A DNA stretch of 64,000 nt from Clostridia bacterium (GCA_017409265.1 JAFQSY010000002.1:1-64000), one strand, 5' to 3'; positions 41,414 to 50,955 are shown, numbered from the stretch's first letter. Numbers and translations: made by a program. Notes: generated from the sequence alone by a model not told the origin.

Positions 41414-43164
41414 TGCGTATAGTTATCGGTGAAGGCTCCTGCGGAATTGCCGCTGGTGCGGCAAAGGTGCATAAGGCGATTGAAGCTCTTATGACCGGAA
41501 ACGAAAATTTTTCTCTTGGCAGTACGGGCTGTATCGGTATGTGCTTCCTTGAACCAATTGTTGACCTCTATGACGGAAAAACTCTTATAAAGCGTCTTGT
41601 CAAGGTGACGGCAGATGATGCGGCGGTAATTGTTGATGCGGCAAGAAGCGGTGACCTTTCGGGCGTTGAAAAGCTTGCAATTTCGGCTGAAGATGAAGAG
41701 TTTCTTAACAGACAGACAAGAATCGCTCTTCGCCATTGCGGCCTTATTGACCCTGTTTCTCTTGATGATTACAGAGAAAACGACGGTTACCAGGCTCTTG
41801 AAAAGGCGCTTAAAACAATGACTCCCGAGCAGGTTATTGAAGAAATAAAGATTTCGGGTCTTGCAGGAAGAGGCGGCGCAGGCTTCCCCACATGGTTCAA
41901 GTGGAATGCAGCACGTCAGAGTGTCGGAGAAAAGAAATATCTTATCTGCAATGCTGACGAGGGTGACCCCGGTGCATTCATGGACAGAGCCGTTATCGAA
42001 TCCGATCCTCACAGCCTTATTGAAGGTATGCTTATCGGTGCGTATGCAATCGGTGCTTGTGAAATGATTGTTTATGTGCGTGCGGAATATCCGCTTGCAA
42101 TCACAAATCTTGAAATCGCTATTGAAGCCGCAAAGAAGGCAAATCTTCTCGGTGAAAATATTCTCGGAACAGGATTCTCATGTGATATGAGAATCAAGGC
42201 GGGTGCAGGCGCATTTGTCTGTGGTGAAGAAACCGCACTTATCGAATCGCTTGAAGGTAAACGAGGTATGCCAAGGCTTAAGCCCCCGTTTCCTGCACAG
42301 AAGGGATATATGGATGAGCCTTCAAATATAAATAATGTTGAAACTTTTGCAAATGTTTCATGGATTATCAGCAACGGCGGAGAGGCTTTTGCTGCCATGG
42401 GTACGGAAAACAGCAAGGGCACAAAGGTTTTTGCTCTCACGGGTAAAATCCGCAAGGGCGGTCTTGTTGAAATTCCCATGGGTAAAACCCTGCGTGATGT
42501 TATTTACGGTATCGGCGGAGGAATCCGTGACAATAAAGAATTTAAGGCTGTTCAGATGGGTGGACCTTCGGGCGGCTGTATTCCTGCCGATTTGCTTGAT
42601 ACCGTTATCGACTACAAGGCGCTTGCCGCAACGGGTGCAATTATGGGCTCGGGCGGTATGGTTGTTATGGATGAAAGTACCTGCATGGTCGGAATGGCGA
42701 AATTCTTCCTTGATTTTACAGCTCTCGAGTCCTGCGGAAAATGCGTTCACTGCCGCATAGGTACTGCAAGAATGCAGGAAATCCTCACCCGTATCGTTAA
42801 GGGTGAAGGCAAAGAGGGCGATATTGAGCTTCTTGAAGAACTTTGCGACGCAGTTAAGGACGGCGCTCTTTGCGGTCTCGGACAGACTGCTCCCAACCCT
42901 GTTTTGACAACCATCAGATATTTCCGCAACGAATATGAGGCTCATATCAAAGAGAAGAAGTGTCCTGCCAAGGAGTGCGTTGACCTTCTCACATATTCGA
43001 TTGATGCCGACAAGTGCAAGGGCTGTACTCTTTGTGCAAAGAAATGCCCTGCAAAGGCAATCAGCGGTGAAGTTAAAAAGGCGCATATCATTGATGAAAA
43101 TGTTTGTATTCGCTGCGGTCAGTGCGTAAGCTCCTGCCGCTTCGGTGCAATAATTGTAGAATAA
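41413..43164 (+). CDS. NuoF/HydB-like NADH- and FMN-binding subunit
   Basis: A 583-residue protein. Residues 1-100 are a thioredoxin-like [2Fe-2S] domain (GSTGCIGMCFLEP); then the FMN/NADH core with GLAGRGGAGFPTWFKW, YLICNADEGDPGAFMDR and GAGAYVCGEE-like AGAFVCGEETALIESLEGKRG in pieces; a 4Fe-4S site ESCGKCVHCRIGT; and a C-terminal two-cluster ferredoxin (CKGCTLCAKKCPA, CIRCGQCVSSCRFGA). It is the layout of HydB and of bifurcating transhydrogenase NuoF-like subunits. Confidence 0.93.
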   Translation: MRIVIGEGSCGIAAGAAKVHKAIEALMTGNENFSLGSTGCIGMCFLEPIVDLYDGKTLIKRLVKVTADDAAVIVDAARSGDLSGVEKLAISAEDEEFLNRQTRIALRHCGLIDPVSLDDYRENDGYQALEKALKTMTPEQVIEEIKISGLAGRGGAGFPTWFKWNAARQSVGEKKYLICNADEGDPGAFMDRAVIESDPHSLIEGMLIGAYAIGACEMIVYVRAEYPLAITNLEIAIEAAKKANLLGENILGTGFSCDMRIKAGAGAFVCGEETALIESLEGKRGMPRLKPPFPAQKGYMDEPSNINNVETFANVSWIISNGGEAFAAMGTENSKGTKVFALTGKIRKGGLVEIPMGKTLRDVIYGIGGGIRDNKEFKAVQMGGPSGGCIPADLLDTVIDYKALAATGAIMGSGGMVVMDESTCMVGMAKFFLDFTALESCGKCVHCRIGTARMQEILTRIVKGEGKEGDIELLEELCDAVKDGALCGLGQTAPNPVLTTIRYFRNEYEAHIKEKKCPAKECVDLLTYSIDADKCKGCTLCAKKCPAKAISGEVKKAHIIDENVCIRCGQCVSSCRFGAIIVE

Positions 43165-43177
43165 AGGAGGCGGCAAA

Positions 43178-45208
43178 ATGGAACAAATTAAAATTATAAT
43201 CAACGGCAAAGAATGCGTTGGGAATAAAGGCGAAACAGTTCTCAATATCGCCGCCAAAAACGGCATCGAGATTCCGAATCTTTGCTATAACGGTCAGCTT
43301 AAAATTTACGGTGCCTGCGGTCTTTGCCTTGTTGAGGCAGAGGGTATGCCAAAACTCATGCGTGCGTGTGCAACGCTTGCGCAGGACGGAATGGTTTTGA
43401 GCACACAAACAGAAAGAGTTAAAAAGGCAAGAAAAATTGCCCTTGAGCTTATCATGAGTGACCATGAGGGCGACTGCGTTGCGCCCTGCTCGCTCAATTG
43501 CCCTGCACATACCGATATTCAGGGCTATCTTAAAGCAATTGCAAACGGCGATGACAGAGAAGCTGTCAGAATAATAAAAGAAAAAATTCCCATCCCTGCA
43601 TCAATCGGCAGAGTTTGTCCGCACCCCTGTGAGTCACACTGTCGCCGCAGACTTGTTGAAGAGCCTCTTTCGGTTGCTTATCTCAAGGCTTTTGCGGCTG
43701 ATAATGACCTCGCATCGGATAATCCTTATACCGCAGTCTGTGAAGAATCAAGCGGCAAAAGGGTTGCTGTTATCGGTGGCGGTCCTGCAGGTCTTACTGC
43801 TGCATATTATCTCCGTCTTTCTGGTCACGATGTCACAATTTATGAAGCAATGCCCGAAATGGGCGGTATGCTCCGCTACGGTATTCCCGAATACAGGCTT
43901 CCCAAGGCTGTTCTTGCAAAGGAAGTTGAAGCAATTGCAAAGCTCGGCGTTGAGATGATGAATAATATCAAGGTCGGTAAGGATATTTCTTTTGATGAAA
44001 TCAAAAACGGTGCAGATGCCGTGCTTGTTACCGTCGGCGCATGGAAGGGCAGCAGCATGAGATGCAAGGGTGAAGAGCTTGAAGGCGTTATCAGCGGCAT
44101 TGATTTCCTGCGCGAGGTAAACATGGGCAATATTCCCGAAATCGGTAAAAATGTTGCCGTTGTCGGCGGCGGAAATACCGCAATGGACGCTTGCCGTACA
44201 GCTGTCAGATGCGGCGCTGAAAATGTTTATGTTATCTACCGCAGAACAAGAGCAGAAGCTCCTGCTGAAGATATAGAAATCGAAGAGGCAATAGAAGAGG
44301 GAGTTGAGTTTCTCTTCCTTACGAATCCCGATGAGATTATCGGCGAAAACGGAAATGTTAAGGCAGTTAAGCTTCAGATTATGGAGTTGGGCGAGCCCGA
44401 TGCATCGGGAAGAAGAAAGCCCGTTCCCGTTGAGGGAGCATTCAAAACCCTTGAAGTTGACACCGTTATTTCCGCAATCGGTCAGAAGTATGCATCCTCG
44501 GGTCTTGAAGAAATCGGTGTAACAGGTTGGGGAACAATTCAGGCTGATGAAACAACGTGCCTTACAAATCTTGAAGGTGTTTTTGCAGCAGGCGATGCAA
44601 CCAACAACGGCGCATCAATTGCAATTGATGCGATTGCAGAGGCAAATATTGCCGCAAGAGCAATCAATGCGTATCTTCTCGGAATGCCCATGGATTTCCC
44701 GAAACCCTATTATTCCGAAAGAAACGTTACCGCAGAAATGCTTGCAGACAGAGAAAAGAAGCCCAGAGCGATTATGTCGGTCAAGGCTCCCGAATACAGA
44801 AAGGGTAATTTTGAAGCGATTCTCAATGGCTTTACCGAAGAGCAGGCGAGGGAAGAGGCAAAGCGTTGCCTTGAATGCGGCTGCCACGATTTCAAGGAAT
44901 GCAGGCTTATCCGTTATGCAAACTTTGACCCCATCGAGCCTTCAAGGCTTGCAGGTTCAAAGCATGAATGCTTTAAAGAAACACGTCTTGTTACAATCGA
45001 AAGAGATCAGGGCAAGTGCATTCTCTGTAACCTTTGCGTACGCACATGTAAAGAGGTTGCGAAAGAAGGCATTCTCGGCCTTGTCGGAAGGGGCTTCAAG
45101 ACTGTTATCAAGCCCGAATTTGAGGGCAGCGACAGAATTGCGGCCTGCAGGGATTGCCGCAAGTGCGCCGAGGTCTGCCCCACAGGCGCATTGAAGATTA
45201 TAGGATAA
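43178..45208 (+). CDS. GltD-like FAD oxidoreductase with N- and C-terminal Fe-S domains
   Basis: A 676-residue fusion. An N-terminal [2Fe-2S] ferredoxin domain (about 1-75, NLCYNG, ACGLCLVEAEG), a Cys cluster and GltD/NfnB-type NAD(P)H:FAD core (about 95-540: CSLNCPAHTDIQGYL, VAVIGGGPAGLTAAYYL, VAVVGGGNTAMDACRTA, GVFAAGDAT), and two C-terminal clusters (CILCNLCVRTCKE, CRDCRKCAEVCPT). No H-cluster domain is present, so this is not a hydrogenase. With the NuoE- and NuoF-like subunits it matches three-subunit bifurcating NADH/NADPH/ferredoxin transhydrogenases (NfnABC/Stn type); that assignment is inferred. Confidence 0.85.
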   Translation: MEQIKIIINGKECVGNKGETVLNIAAKNGIEIPNLCYNGQLKIYGACGLCLVEAEGMPKLMRACATLAQDGMVLSTQTERVKKARKIALELIMSDHEGDCVAPCSLNCPAHTDIQGYLKAIANGDDREAVRIIKEKIPIPASIGRVCPHPCESHCRRRLVEEPLSVAYLKAFAADNDLASDNPYTAVCEESSGKRVAVIGGGPAGLTAAYYLRLSGHDVTIYEAMPEMGGMLRYGIPEYRLPKAVLAKEVEAIAKLGVEMMNNIKVGKDISFDEIKNGADAVLVTVGAWKGSSMRCKGEELEGVISGIDFLREVNMGNIPEIGKNVAVVGGGNTAMDACRTAVRCGAENVYVIYRRTRAEAPAEDIEIEEAIEEGVEFLFLTNPDEIIGENGNVKAVKLQIMELGEPDASGRRKPVPVEGAFKTLEVDTVISAIGQKYASSGLEEIGVTGWGTIQADETTCLTNLEGVFAAGDATNNGASIAIDAIAEANIAARAINAYLLGMPMDFPKPYYSERNVTAEMLADREKKPRAIMSVKAPEYRKGNFEAILNGFTEEQAREEAKRCLECGCHDFKECRLIRYANFDPIEPSRLAGSKHECFKETRLVTIERDQGKCILCNLCVRTCKEVAKEGILGLVGRGFKTVIKPEFEGSDRIAACRDCRKCAEVCPTGALKIIG

Positions 45209-45213
45209 AAATT

Positions 45214-45242
45214 AAGGGACTGTCAGCTGACAGTCCCTTTTC
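45214..45242. terminator. Terminator after the redox operon
   Basis: AAGGGACTGTCAGCTGACAG...: a perfect 26-base palindrome with TTTT after it on the plus strand. It also lies 10 bases past the stop of the convergent aquaporin gene. Confidence 0.85.
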
Positions 45243-45252
45243 AATATAAACT

Positions 45253-45921
45253 TTATTTTGCTTTGTCAGATGCAAGGAATTTATAAACAAGAGCTGCAAG
45301 AACGCCGCCAATGAGGGGTGCAACGATGAATACCCAGACATCTGCGAACGCATCGCCGCCGACGAGAAGTGCAGGTCCGAAGCTTCTTGCGGGGTTGACC
45401 GATGTTCCCGTGAAGCTGATGCCGAGAATGTGCACAAGTGTGAGCGAAAGACCGATAACGATGCCTGCAACGGCGCTGTTTTCAATCTTTGAGGTTACGC
45501 CGAGAATTGCGATAACAAAAACAAAGGTGAGAATGATTTCAACAAGAATCGAAAGACCGATGCTGTCGTTATAGAGTGCGTTTGCGCCGAGCCCGCTTTC
45601 CTTGCCTACAAGTGCCATGAGAACTGCTGCGCCTGCGGTTGCGCCGAGAAACTGCGCGATGATATAGCCGATGAAATCCTTAATGCTCATTTTTTTGCTG
45701 ACAAGCATTGCGATTGAAACTGCGGGGTTAATGTGGCAGCCCGAAATGTTGCCGATTGAATAAGCCATTGCAACGATAACGAGACCGAAGGCAAGGGCTG
45801 TGAGAAGATAGCCTGTTCCGTTTTCAGCTGAACAGCCGACAACAGCGGCAGTTCCGCAGGCGAAAAGAACGAGGACAAAGGTACCGATAAATTCTGCGAT
45901 GTACTTTTTGATTGACTGCAT
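45253..45921 (-). CDS. Aquaporin (MIP family)
   Basis: A 222-residue channel with six membrane helices and the two half-helix motifs GCHINPAVS and GTSVNPARS. The Arg after the second NPA and the residues around it (TSVNPARSFGPAL) are of the water-channel AqpZ kind rather than a glycerol facilitator, which would have Asp after NPAR. AAGGAGG lies before the ATG at 45921. Monocistronic. Confidence 0.95.
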   Translation of the reverse strand: MQSIKKYIAEFIGTFVLVLFACGTAAVVGCSAENGTGYLLTALAFGLVIVAMAYSIGNISGCHINPAVSIAMLVSKKMSIKDFIGYIIAQFLGATAGAAVLMALVGKESGLGANALYNDSIGLSILVEIILTFVFVIAILGVTSKIENSAVAGIVIGLSLTLVHILGISFTGTSVNPARSFGPALLVGGDAFADVWVFIVAPLIGGVLAALVYKFLASDKAK

Positions 45922-45951
45922 TATTATTTCCTCCTTGAAAATATTAATTAT

Positions 45952-45980
45952 ATTGTAGCAAACAAATTTACAAAACGCAA
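45952..45980 (-). promoter_or_regulatory. Promoter of the aquaporin gene
   Basis: On the minus strand TTGCGT, 17-base spacer, TACAAT. Confidence 0.6.
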
Positions 45981-46082
45981 CAATCAAATGGTAATTTTTT
46001 ATATATCAAAACCTTAATTTTTCTACATTTTTGTAACATATAAAAAAGTTTGATTTGTGATGAAAAAAATCGCAAAAAAATC

Positions 46083-46111
46083 TATACAAATCAATAAATT
46101 TGTGATAAAGT
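46083..46111 (+). promoter_or_regulatory. Possible promoter of purC
   Basis: TATACA, 17-base spacer, TAAAGT, 36 bases before the ATG. The -35 box is weak. I see no purine riboswitch in the 160-base leader region. Confidence 0.4.
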
Positions 46112-46147
46112 AATAGTGTTTTAAATGCCAAAAAGGAGTGTTGCATC

Positions 46148-46831
46148 ATGACAAAGATTTATGAAGGAAAAACAAAAGACGTTTATTCACTTGAAAACGG
46201 CAACGTAATGCTTAAGTTCAAGGACGACTGCACAGGCAAAGACGGTGTTTTTGATCCCGGTGAAAACAGCGTTGGTCTTACCATCGAAGGCATCGGCAAG
46301 GCAAACCTTGAAACATCAATTCACTACTTTGAGCTTCTCAAAGCAGCAGGCATCAAAACTCATTATGTAAGCGCTAACCTTGACGACGCAACAATGGAAG
46401 TTCTTCCCGGCAAGGTTTTCGGCCACGGTCTTGAAGTTATCTGCCGCCTTGTTGCAACAGGCAGCTTCATCCGCAGATACGGCGAATATATCGCAGACGG
46501 CACAGTCCTTGAAGGCGGATATGTTGAATGCACATTTAAAAACGATGCTCTCGGCGATCCCCTCGTAACAGGTGAAGGTCTTGCTGCTCTCGGCATTATG
46601 AGCCCCGAAATGTTTGAAAGCATGAAAGCACAGACTCTTGCAATCACAAAGATTGTTGCTGATGATCTCAAGTCAATCGGTCTTGACCTTTGGGATATCA
46701 AGTTTGAGTTCGGCTACAACAACGACGAAGTTATTCTTATCGACGAAATTGCTTCGGGCAATATGCGTGTTTATAAGGACGGCAAGATTGTTGATCCCGT
46801 TGAGCTCACAAAGCTTATCAACAACAGATAA
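46148..46831 (+). CDS. purC: SAICAR synthetase
   Basis: A 227-residue enzyme of purine synthesis joining aspartate to CAIR with ATP. Motifs: [10 protein letters not shown] at the N terminus, [30 protein letters not shown], and the C-terminal [21 protein letters not shown]. Length is slightly short of the usual 235. AAGGAG precedes the ATG. It stands alone, away from other pur genes. Confidence 0.96.
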   Translation: MTKIYEGKTKDVYSLENGNVMLKFKDDCTGKDGVFDPGENSVGLTIEGIGKANLETSIHYFELLKAAGIKTHYVSANLDDATMEVLPGKVFGHGLEVICRLVATGSFIRRYGEYIADGTVLEGGYVECTFKNDALGDPLVTGEGLAALGIMSPEMFESMKAQTLAITKIVADDLKSIGLDLWDIKFEFGYNNDEVILIDEIASGNMRVYKDGKIVDPVELTKLINNR

Positions 46832-46844
46832 TCAGACAAAAATC

Positions 46845-46874
46845 AAGACGCAGACTTTTTTGTCTGCGTCTTTT
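46845..46874. terminator. Terminator of purC and the convergent gene
   Basis: AAGACGCAGAC TTTTTT GTCTGCGTCTT, perfect 11-bp stem, TTG TTAT tail. Confidence 0.88.
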
Positions 46875-46875
46875 G

Positions 46876-47835
46876 TTATATCTTTGCTTCTGCAAAGCCA
46901 ATGCACTCTCTGCCTTTAATCATATTCGAGGTGTCTCTCGCATTGAAATAAAGGCGCAGAGTGTTTTTATATTTTACAAGATGGCTTGCGTAGACAAACT
47001 GCTTCATCCAATCCTTTTCGCCGTCCATGGCAGGCTCGACAAGAATTTTGCGAAATTCAAATTCAAGTCCGTCGGGCGAAGTGAGCAGTATTATTGCAGA
47101 GTGGCTTTTGCCGCATTTTTCATACAATCCGTTCTGGATTCCTATATATCCGTCGCAGAGCTTATAAACCTTAAGGCAACCGCTGCAAAGGTTGAGATAC
47201 GGATTATTCTTATCGGGTGAAATCAGCGGCTTTTCTGCTGAAACATAGCCGCTGTTGATGCTTTTGCTTTCCGCATAGCTGATATAAGTCGGCTCACAGA
47301 AGCCGCAGTCCTTGATAAAGGTCAGACCGCAGGAATAGTAAAGGCGGCTTATGCCGTTTTCGCGCAGAAGAAACGGATTTGAAATCGACATTCCTCTTTC
47401 ACTTTTCTCGAACAGCCGAGTGTTGGTGATGACGGGCTTCGGCTCTGACCAATGAAGAAGGTCTGTGCTTTCAACAACGTAAATCTCCGATTTCCATTTG
47501 ACCGCATTAACAACGTTCAATGCGTTAAAAAACAGAGGACGTGTTCTCTCAAAGAAAAGATAATATCTGCCGTCGATTCTGTTGATATTCGGGCGCATTG
47601 CCCTGTCGGTTATCTTTTGCACCTTTTTGAAATCAATGCCGTCATTACTTACAAAATGAAAAATACCGAATGTAGTGTGAAAAAACATATGCCATTTTTC
47701 GTCGTGGCTGTTATCGGGTGTGAGAAGCGACGGGTCGGCAACGACAAATGAGCCGTGAAACGGCTTTAAAATGGGACTGCTTTGATGGATTTTAAAATTG
47801 GCGTTGATGATTTGGCTGACGGATAAATTGTTCAT
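46876..47835 (-). CDS. Five-bladed beta-propeller glycosidase-like protein
   Basis: A 319-residue cytoplasmic protein of the GH43/GH32/GH130-like propeller group: VVADPSLLTPDNSHDEKWHMFF near the N terminus with the first-blade Asp, MRPNINRIDGRYYLFFE, VVESTDLLHWSEPKPV, MSISNPFLLRENG, and a late LRLYFNARD. No signal peptide is seen. Substrate unknown; a phosphorylase, hydrolase or transferase acting on a sugar chain are all possible. Last gene of an operon with DUF4358 and SGNH genes. Confidence 0.7.
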   Translation of the reverse strand: MNNLSVSQIINANFKIHQSSPILKPFHGSFVVADPSLLTPDNSHDEKWHMFFHTTFGIFHFVSNDGIDFKKVQKITDRAMRPNINRIDGRYYLFFERTRPLFFNALNVVNAVKWKSEIYVVESTDLLHWSEPKPVITNTRLFEKSERGMSISNPFLLRENGISRLYYSCGLTFIKDCGFCEPTYISYAESKSINSGYVSAEKPLISPDKNNPYLNLCSGCLKVYKLCDGYIGIQNGLYEKCGKSHSAIILLTSPDGLEFEFRKILVEPAMDGEKDWMKQFVYASHLVKYKNTLRLYFNARDTSNMIKGRECIGFAEAKI

Positions 47836-47849
47836 TGGAAGACCTCAGT

Positions 47850-48356
47850 TTATTTATTGACAAGGGTTTGAACTGCCGATTTGGTGTTTCCGCCGTAGAG
47901 CGCATTCTGAATTATCTGTTGAGCCTCAAAATATTCGCTTGTAATAACAAGATAAATATAGTTATCAATGATTGTTACGGCGCTTGACTGCGTTTTTGCA
48001 TAGTTGACGGGTGAATAGGATTTTGTGTTTTCCTTAACACCTGCAAGGTAGATGTCAAGAGTGTCGCAGACGGGAGTCAAATCCGCATTGTCGTTAAGCT
48101 TAATGAGAATAATTGTGTCTGCATTTACCGAGGGGTCTGCCGCTTCGGCAAAAACATATTCTCCGAATTTGGAAAGATCAAAGCCGAAAAGAGTTTCGAT
48201 AAGGGAATCAGGCATGACTGTCATTTCGGGCATGTTGGTTACGTTTTTCAGAGAATCGTAAACCTCTGTCAGCGGTGGTGCTTGTGTGTTTGAGCATGAT
48301 GCAAAACAGCAAAGACAGATTGCGGCGCAAACAATTAATGAGATAAGCTTTTTCAT
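47850..48356 (-). CDS. DUF4358-like lipoprotein
   Basis: A 168-residue lipoprotein (lipobox FASC at about 18-21). The body follows DUF4358: a helix with Met (EVYDSLKNVTNMPEMTVMP), FGFDLSKFGEYVFAEAADPSVNADTIILIK in pieces, and a final helix with VNK. Function unknown. One base separates it from the upstream SGNH gene. Confidence 0.75.
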   Translation of the reverse strand: MKKLISLIVCAAICLCCFASCSNTQAPPLTEVYDSLKNVTNMPEMTVMPDSLIETLFGFDLSKFGEYVFAEAADPSVNADTIILIKLNDNADLTPVCDTLDIYLAGVKENTKSYSPVNYAKTQSSAVTIIDNYIYLVITSEYFEAQQIIQNALYGGNTKSAVQTLVNK

Positions 48357-48357
48357 G

Positions 48358-49242
48358 TTAAGACTCCTTTACTCCGAGTTTCTGTGCCCAGACGGCATAT
48401 GATTCGTCGCTCTGATGAATATATTCATCGCTGCAGAATTCAGCCTTGAGAGCGAATTTTTCATCCTGAAGAGATGACATGATGTCAATATATTCAAGAT
48501 TATCGTGCTTAAGGCAGAGCAGCTTCATGTTATGGTTGAGATTTGCGAGGTTAAGGTTGTTGAGATTCTTTTTCTGCGCGGAATCAACCATGAAGGTTGT
48601 GCTGACAATATAAATTTTTGCGTCGGGAACAATCTCCCATACGGAGTTTATCAGTCTGCAATAGTTTTTGACTGTACCCTCAACACCGGAATCGGCGATG
48701 TCATTGATACCAAGGCAGAAATAAACATTTTTCGGCTTGATTTGGGCAAGTGTATCCTTAAGCGGAGCTTCTTTGCCTTTGTAAAGAGGGTGTTTATAGC
48801 CTTTATTCTCCGAAATATCGGAGCTTAACGCATGACTGACCGAATATGAGCCTGCTGTCAGAAAGATTGTGTCTTTGAGAATGCCTTTGCGTGCACAGTA
48901 TCTGGAAAATCCGAGAGACACCGAATCACCGATGAAAACAGAATCCGAAAGGTCGGGATTTTCCGTTGTTGAGCCCTCGGGAGAGCCCTTTGAATCCTCG
49001 GCAGAATAGAGAACAAACCTTTCGGGAGATTCAACCGATAAAGATTTCTGCGCATCGGTTTCGGTTGCAGCGGGCGGTTTGGTCTGATGTTCTGTTGAGT
49101 GAACGGCAGTAACATTGTCTGATGAAACACCGACGGATGCATAACCGCTTCTGTGGGTATATTCGTAATGACCGATTTTTATGCCGACCGTCAGAAGAAT
49201 GACAGCCGCAGCAACAAGGGTTATCCTAAACAAAACTTTCAT
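48358..49242 (-). CDS. SGNH/GDSL-family hydrolase, membrane-anchored
   Basis: A 294-residue protein with an N-terminal membrane helix (about 5-22), a Ser/Thr-rich linker, and an SGNH hydrolase domain from about 95: block I FIGDSVSLGFS with the nucleophile Ser, GIND of block III, and the C-terminal SDEYIHQSD region holding Asp and His. Such enzymes often remove O-acetyl groups from cell-wall sugars. ATG at 49242 follows GGGGTG. First gene of a three-gene operon; the following genes suggest work on a surface polysaccharide. Confidence 0.83.
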   Translation of the reverse strand: MKVLFRITLVAAAVILLTVGIKIGHYEYTHRSGYASVGVSSDNVTAVHSTEHQTKPPAATETDAQKSLSVESPERFVLYSAEDSKGSPEGSTTENPDLSDSVFIGDSVSLGFSRYCARKGILKDTIFLTAGSYSVSHALSSDISENKGYKHPLYKGKEAPLKDTLAQIKPKNVYFCLGINDIADSGVEGTVKNYCRLINSVWEIVPDAKIYIVSTTFMVDSAQKKNLNNLNLANLNHNMKLLCLKHDNLEYIDIMSSLQDEKFALKAEFCSDEYIHQSDESYAVWAQKLGVKES

Positions 49243-49276
49243 AGAAGCACCCCGGAATAATGTAGAATTTTTTAGA

Positions 49277-49305
49277 ATTATATCATAAAAGAACGGATTT
49301 GTCCA
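49277..49305 (-). promoter_or_regulatory. Promoter of the SGNH operon
   Basis: On the minus strand TGGACA, 17-base spacer, TATAAT. Confidence 0.75.
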
Positions 49306-49326
49306 TAGCACGGATTTTGCCGCTCT

Positions 49327-49354
49327 TTACAATTTTATGATGAAATGCTATAAT
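49327..49354 (+). promoter_or_regulatory. Promoter of the methyltransferase operon
   Basis: TTACAA, 16-base spacer, TATAAT with extended TGC motif, 29 bases before the ATG. Confidence 0.65.
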
Positions 49355-49383
49355 ATATTAACTTTGTTATTTGGAGTTACGGA

Positions 49384-50127
49384 ATGGAAAAATTCAGAAA
49401 GGAATACCTTGGCAGCGGAGTAACTGCTTTTGTTTCAGAGGCGCATACCTTCGGAACGGATGCGGTTTTACTTGCTGATTTTGCTTCTCCTTCAAAAAGA
49501 GCGGTCTGTTGCGACCTCGGCTCGGGCTGCGGAATTATTCCTCTTCTTTGGTGCAAAAAAGAAACGGGTAAAATTACCGCCGTTGAAATTCAGCCCCTCG
49601 GTGCAGAGCAGATTAATGCCGCGATAGAATATAATTCCCTTTCGGAAAGACTGACTGCCGTTAATGCCGATTTGAAAGAGCTTAAGGGTGTTGTTCCTTT
49701 CGGATGCTTTGATGTTGTAACAATGAATCCGCCATATAAAGCGAGCGGAGCGGGAATTGAAAGCAGAAGTAGTGCCGATAAAATCGCAAGGCATGAAACA
49801 ATGTGTTCCTTTACGGATATCTGCGAAACGGCAAAAAAACTTCTCAATTTCGGCGGAAAGCTCTGTATGTGTATCAGACCTGAAAGGCTATGCGAGCTGT
49901 TTCTCGAAATGCGCTCGGCGGGGATTGAACCGAAAAGGCTGAAGCTTGTTTCAAAGTGCCCGGGCAAAGCACCGTGGCTTGCACTTGTTGAAGGCAGAAG
50001 AGGCGGCAAGAGCGGAATGACCGTTGAACCCGAGCTTTTTGTTCACGGAAGTGATGGCGGATATTCCGATGAAATGAAAAAAATCTACGGTGATTATCTT
50101 TTGGAAAACAGAGGTGAAAATTCTTGA
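49384..50127 (+). CDS. TrmN6-like tRNA1(Val) adenine-N6 methyltransferase
   Basis: A 247-residue SAM-dependent methyltransferase: FGTDAVLLADFA, CDLGSGCGIIPLLW (SAM site), and the N6-adenine motif MNPPYKASG at about 118-126. It resembles the YabB/YfiC group that methylates A37 of tRNA-Val. It overlaps rsmI by 4 bases, the order seen in many Firmicutes. Confidence 0.88.
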   Translation: MEKFRKEYLGSGVTAFVSEAHTFGTDAVLLADFASPSKRAVCCDLGSGCGIIPLLWCKKETGKITAVEIQPLGAEQINAAIEYNSLSERLTAVNADLKELKGVVPFGCFDVVTMNPPYKASGAGIESRSSADKIARHETMCSFTDICETAKKLLNFGGKLCMCIRPERLCELFLEMRSAGIEPKRLKLVSKCPGKAPWLALVEGRRGGKSGMTVEPELFVHGSDGGYSDEMKKIYGDYLLENRGENS

Positions 50128-50945
50128 GCGGAACGCTTTATGTTGTCGGCACACCGATAGGCAATCTTGGCGACATCTCACCAAGAGCGCTTGAAACACT
50201 TGAAAACTGCGATTTTATTGCGGCGGAGGATACAAGAGTTACGCTCAAGCTCCTCAACCGATTTGAAATAAAGAAGCCGATGGTAAGTTATTTTGAACAT
50301 AACCGTTTTGAAAGAGGTCCGATTATCGTGCAGAGGCTTCTTTCGGGTGAAAACTGTGCGTTGGTCACAGATGCGGGTATGCCTGCAATCTCCGACCCCG
50401 GCGAGGATTTGGTAAAGCTCTGTATAGAGAGCGGAGTAAAGGTTGAGTCTGTTCCCGGTCCGTGCGCATTTGCAACGGCGCTTGCAGTTTCCGGTATGCC
50501 GTCGAAGCGCTTTACCTTTGAGGGTTTCCTTCCGATGGAAAAATCCGAGAGAAGAGAGCTTATTGAATCGCTTACCGTCGAAAGACGTACAATGATTTTT
50601 TATGAAGCACCCCATAAGCTCTCGCAGACGCTTAAAGACCTCGCAAATGCTTTGGGCAACAGAGAAATTGCAATAGTCCGAGAACTCACCAAAATCCATG
50701 AACAGGTTATCAAAACAACTCTTTACGAGGCGGCAGATAAATACTTGCAGGAGCAGATAAAAGGTGAAATTGTTCTTATTGTCAAGGGTGCTGATGCTCC
50801 CGAAAAGGTGCATATGACTCTTGAACAGGCCGCTGAATATGCAAGGGAGCTTATCGCAAAGGGCGAAGGAAAATCCGATGCGGCAAAGCTTGCAGCAAAG
50901 GAAAGCGGACTTAAAAAGGGCGACATCTACAAATTACTTGTTTAG
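50124..50945 (+). CDS. rsmI: 16S rRNA (cytidine(1402)-2'-O)-methyltransferase
   Basis: A 273-residue tetrapyrrole-methylase-fold protein: LYVVGTPIGNLGDISPRAL at the N terminus, AAEDTR, ALVTDAGMPAISDPGEDLV, VPGPCAFATALAVSG, FEGFLP and the late GEIVLIVKG. TTG start overlaps the upstream stop. It methylates C1402 of 16S rRNA. Confidence 0.97.
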   Translation: MSGTLYVVGTPIGNLGDISPRALETLENCDFIAAEDTRVTLKLLNRFEIKKPMVSYFEHNRFERGPIIVQRLLSGENCALVTDAGMPAISDPGEDLVKLCIESGVKVESVPGPCAFATALAVSGMPSKRFTFEGFLPMEKSERRELIESLTVERRTMIFYEAPHKLSQTLKDLANALGNREIAIVRELTKIHEQVIKTTLYEAADKYLQEQIKGEIVLIVKGADAPEKVHMTLEQAAEYARELIAKGEGKSDAAKLAAKESGLKKGDIYKLLV

Positions 50946-50955
50946 GAGATAAATT

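Noticed and set aside
40916-45208. Electron-bifurcating [FeFe] hydrogenase
   Set aside because: No subunit has the H-cluster domain motifs; the third gene is GltD-like.
45988-46147. Purine riboswitch before purC
   Set aside because: The leader is AT-rich with no conserved riboswitch core or terminator structure.
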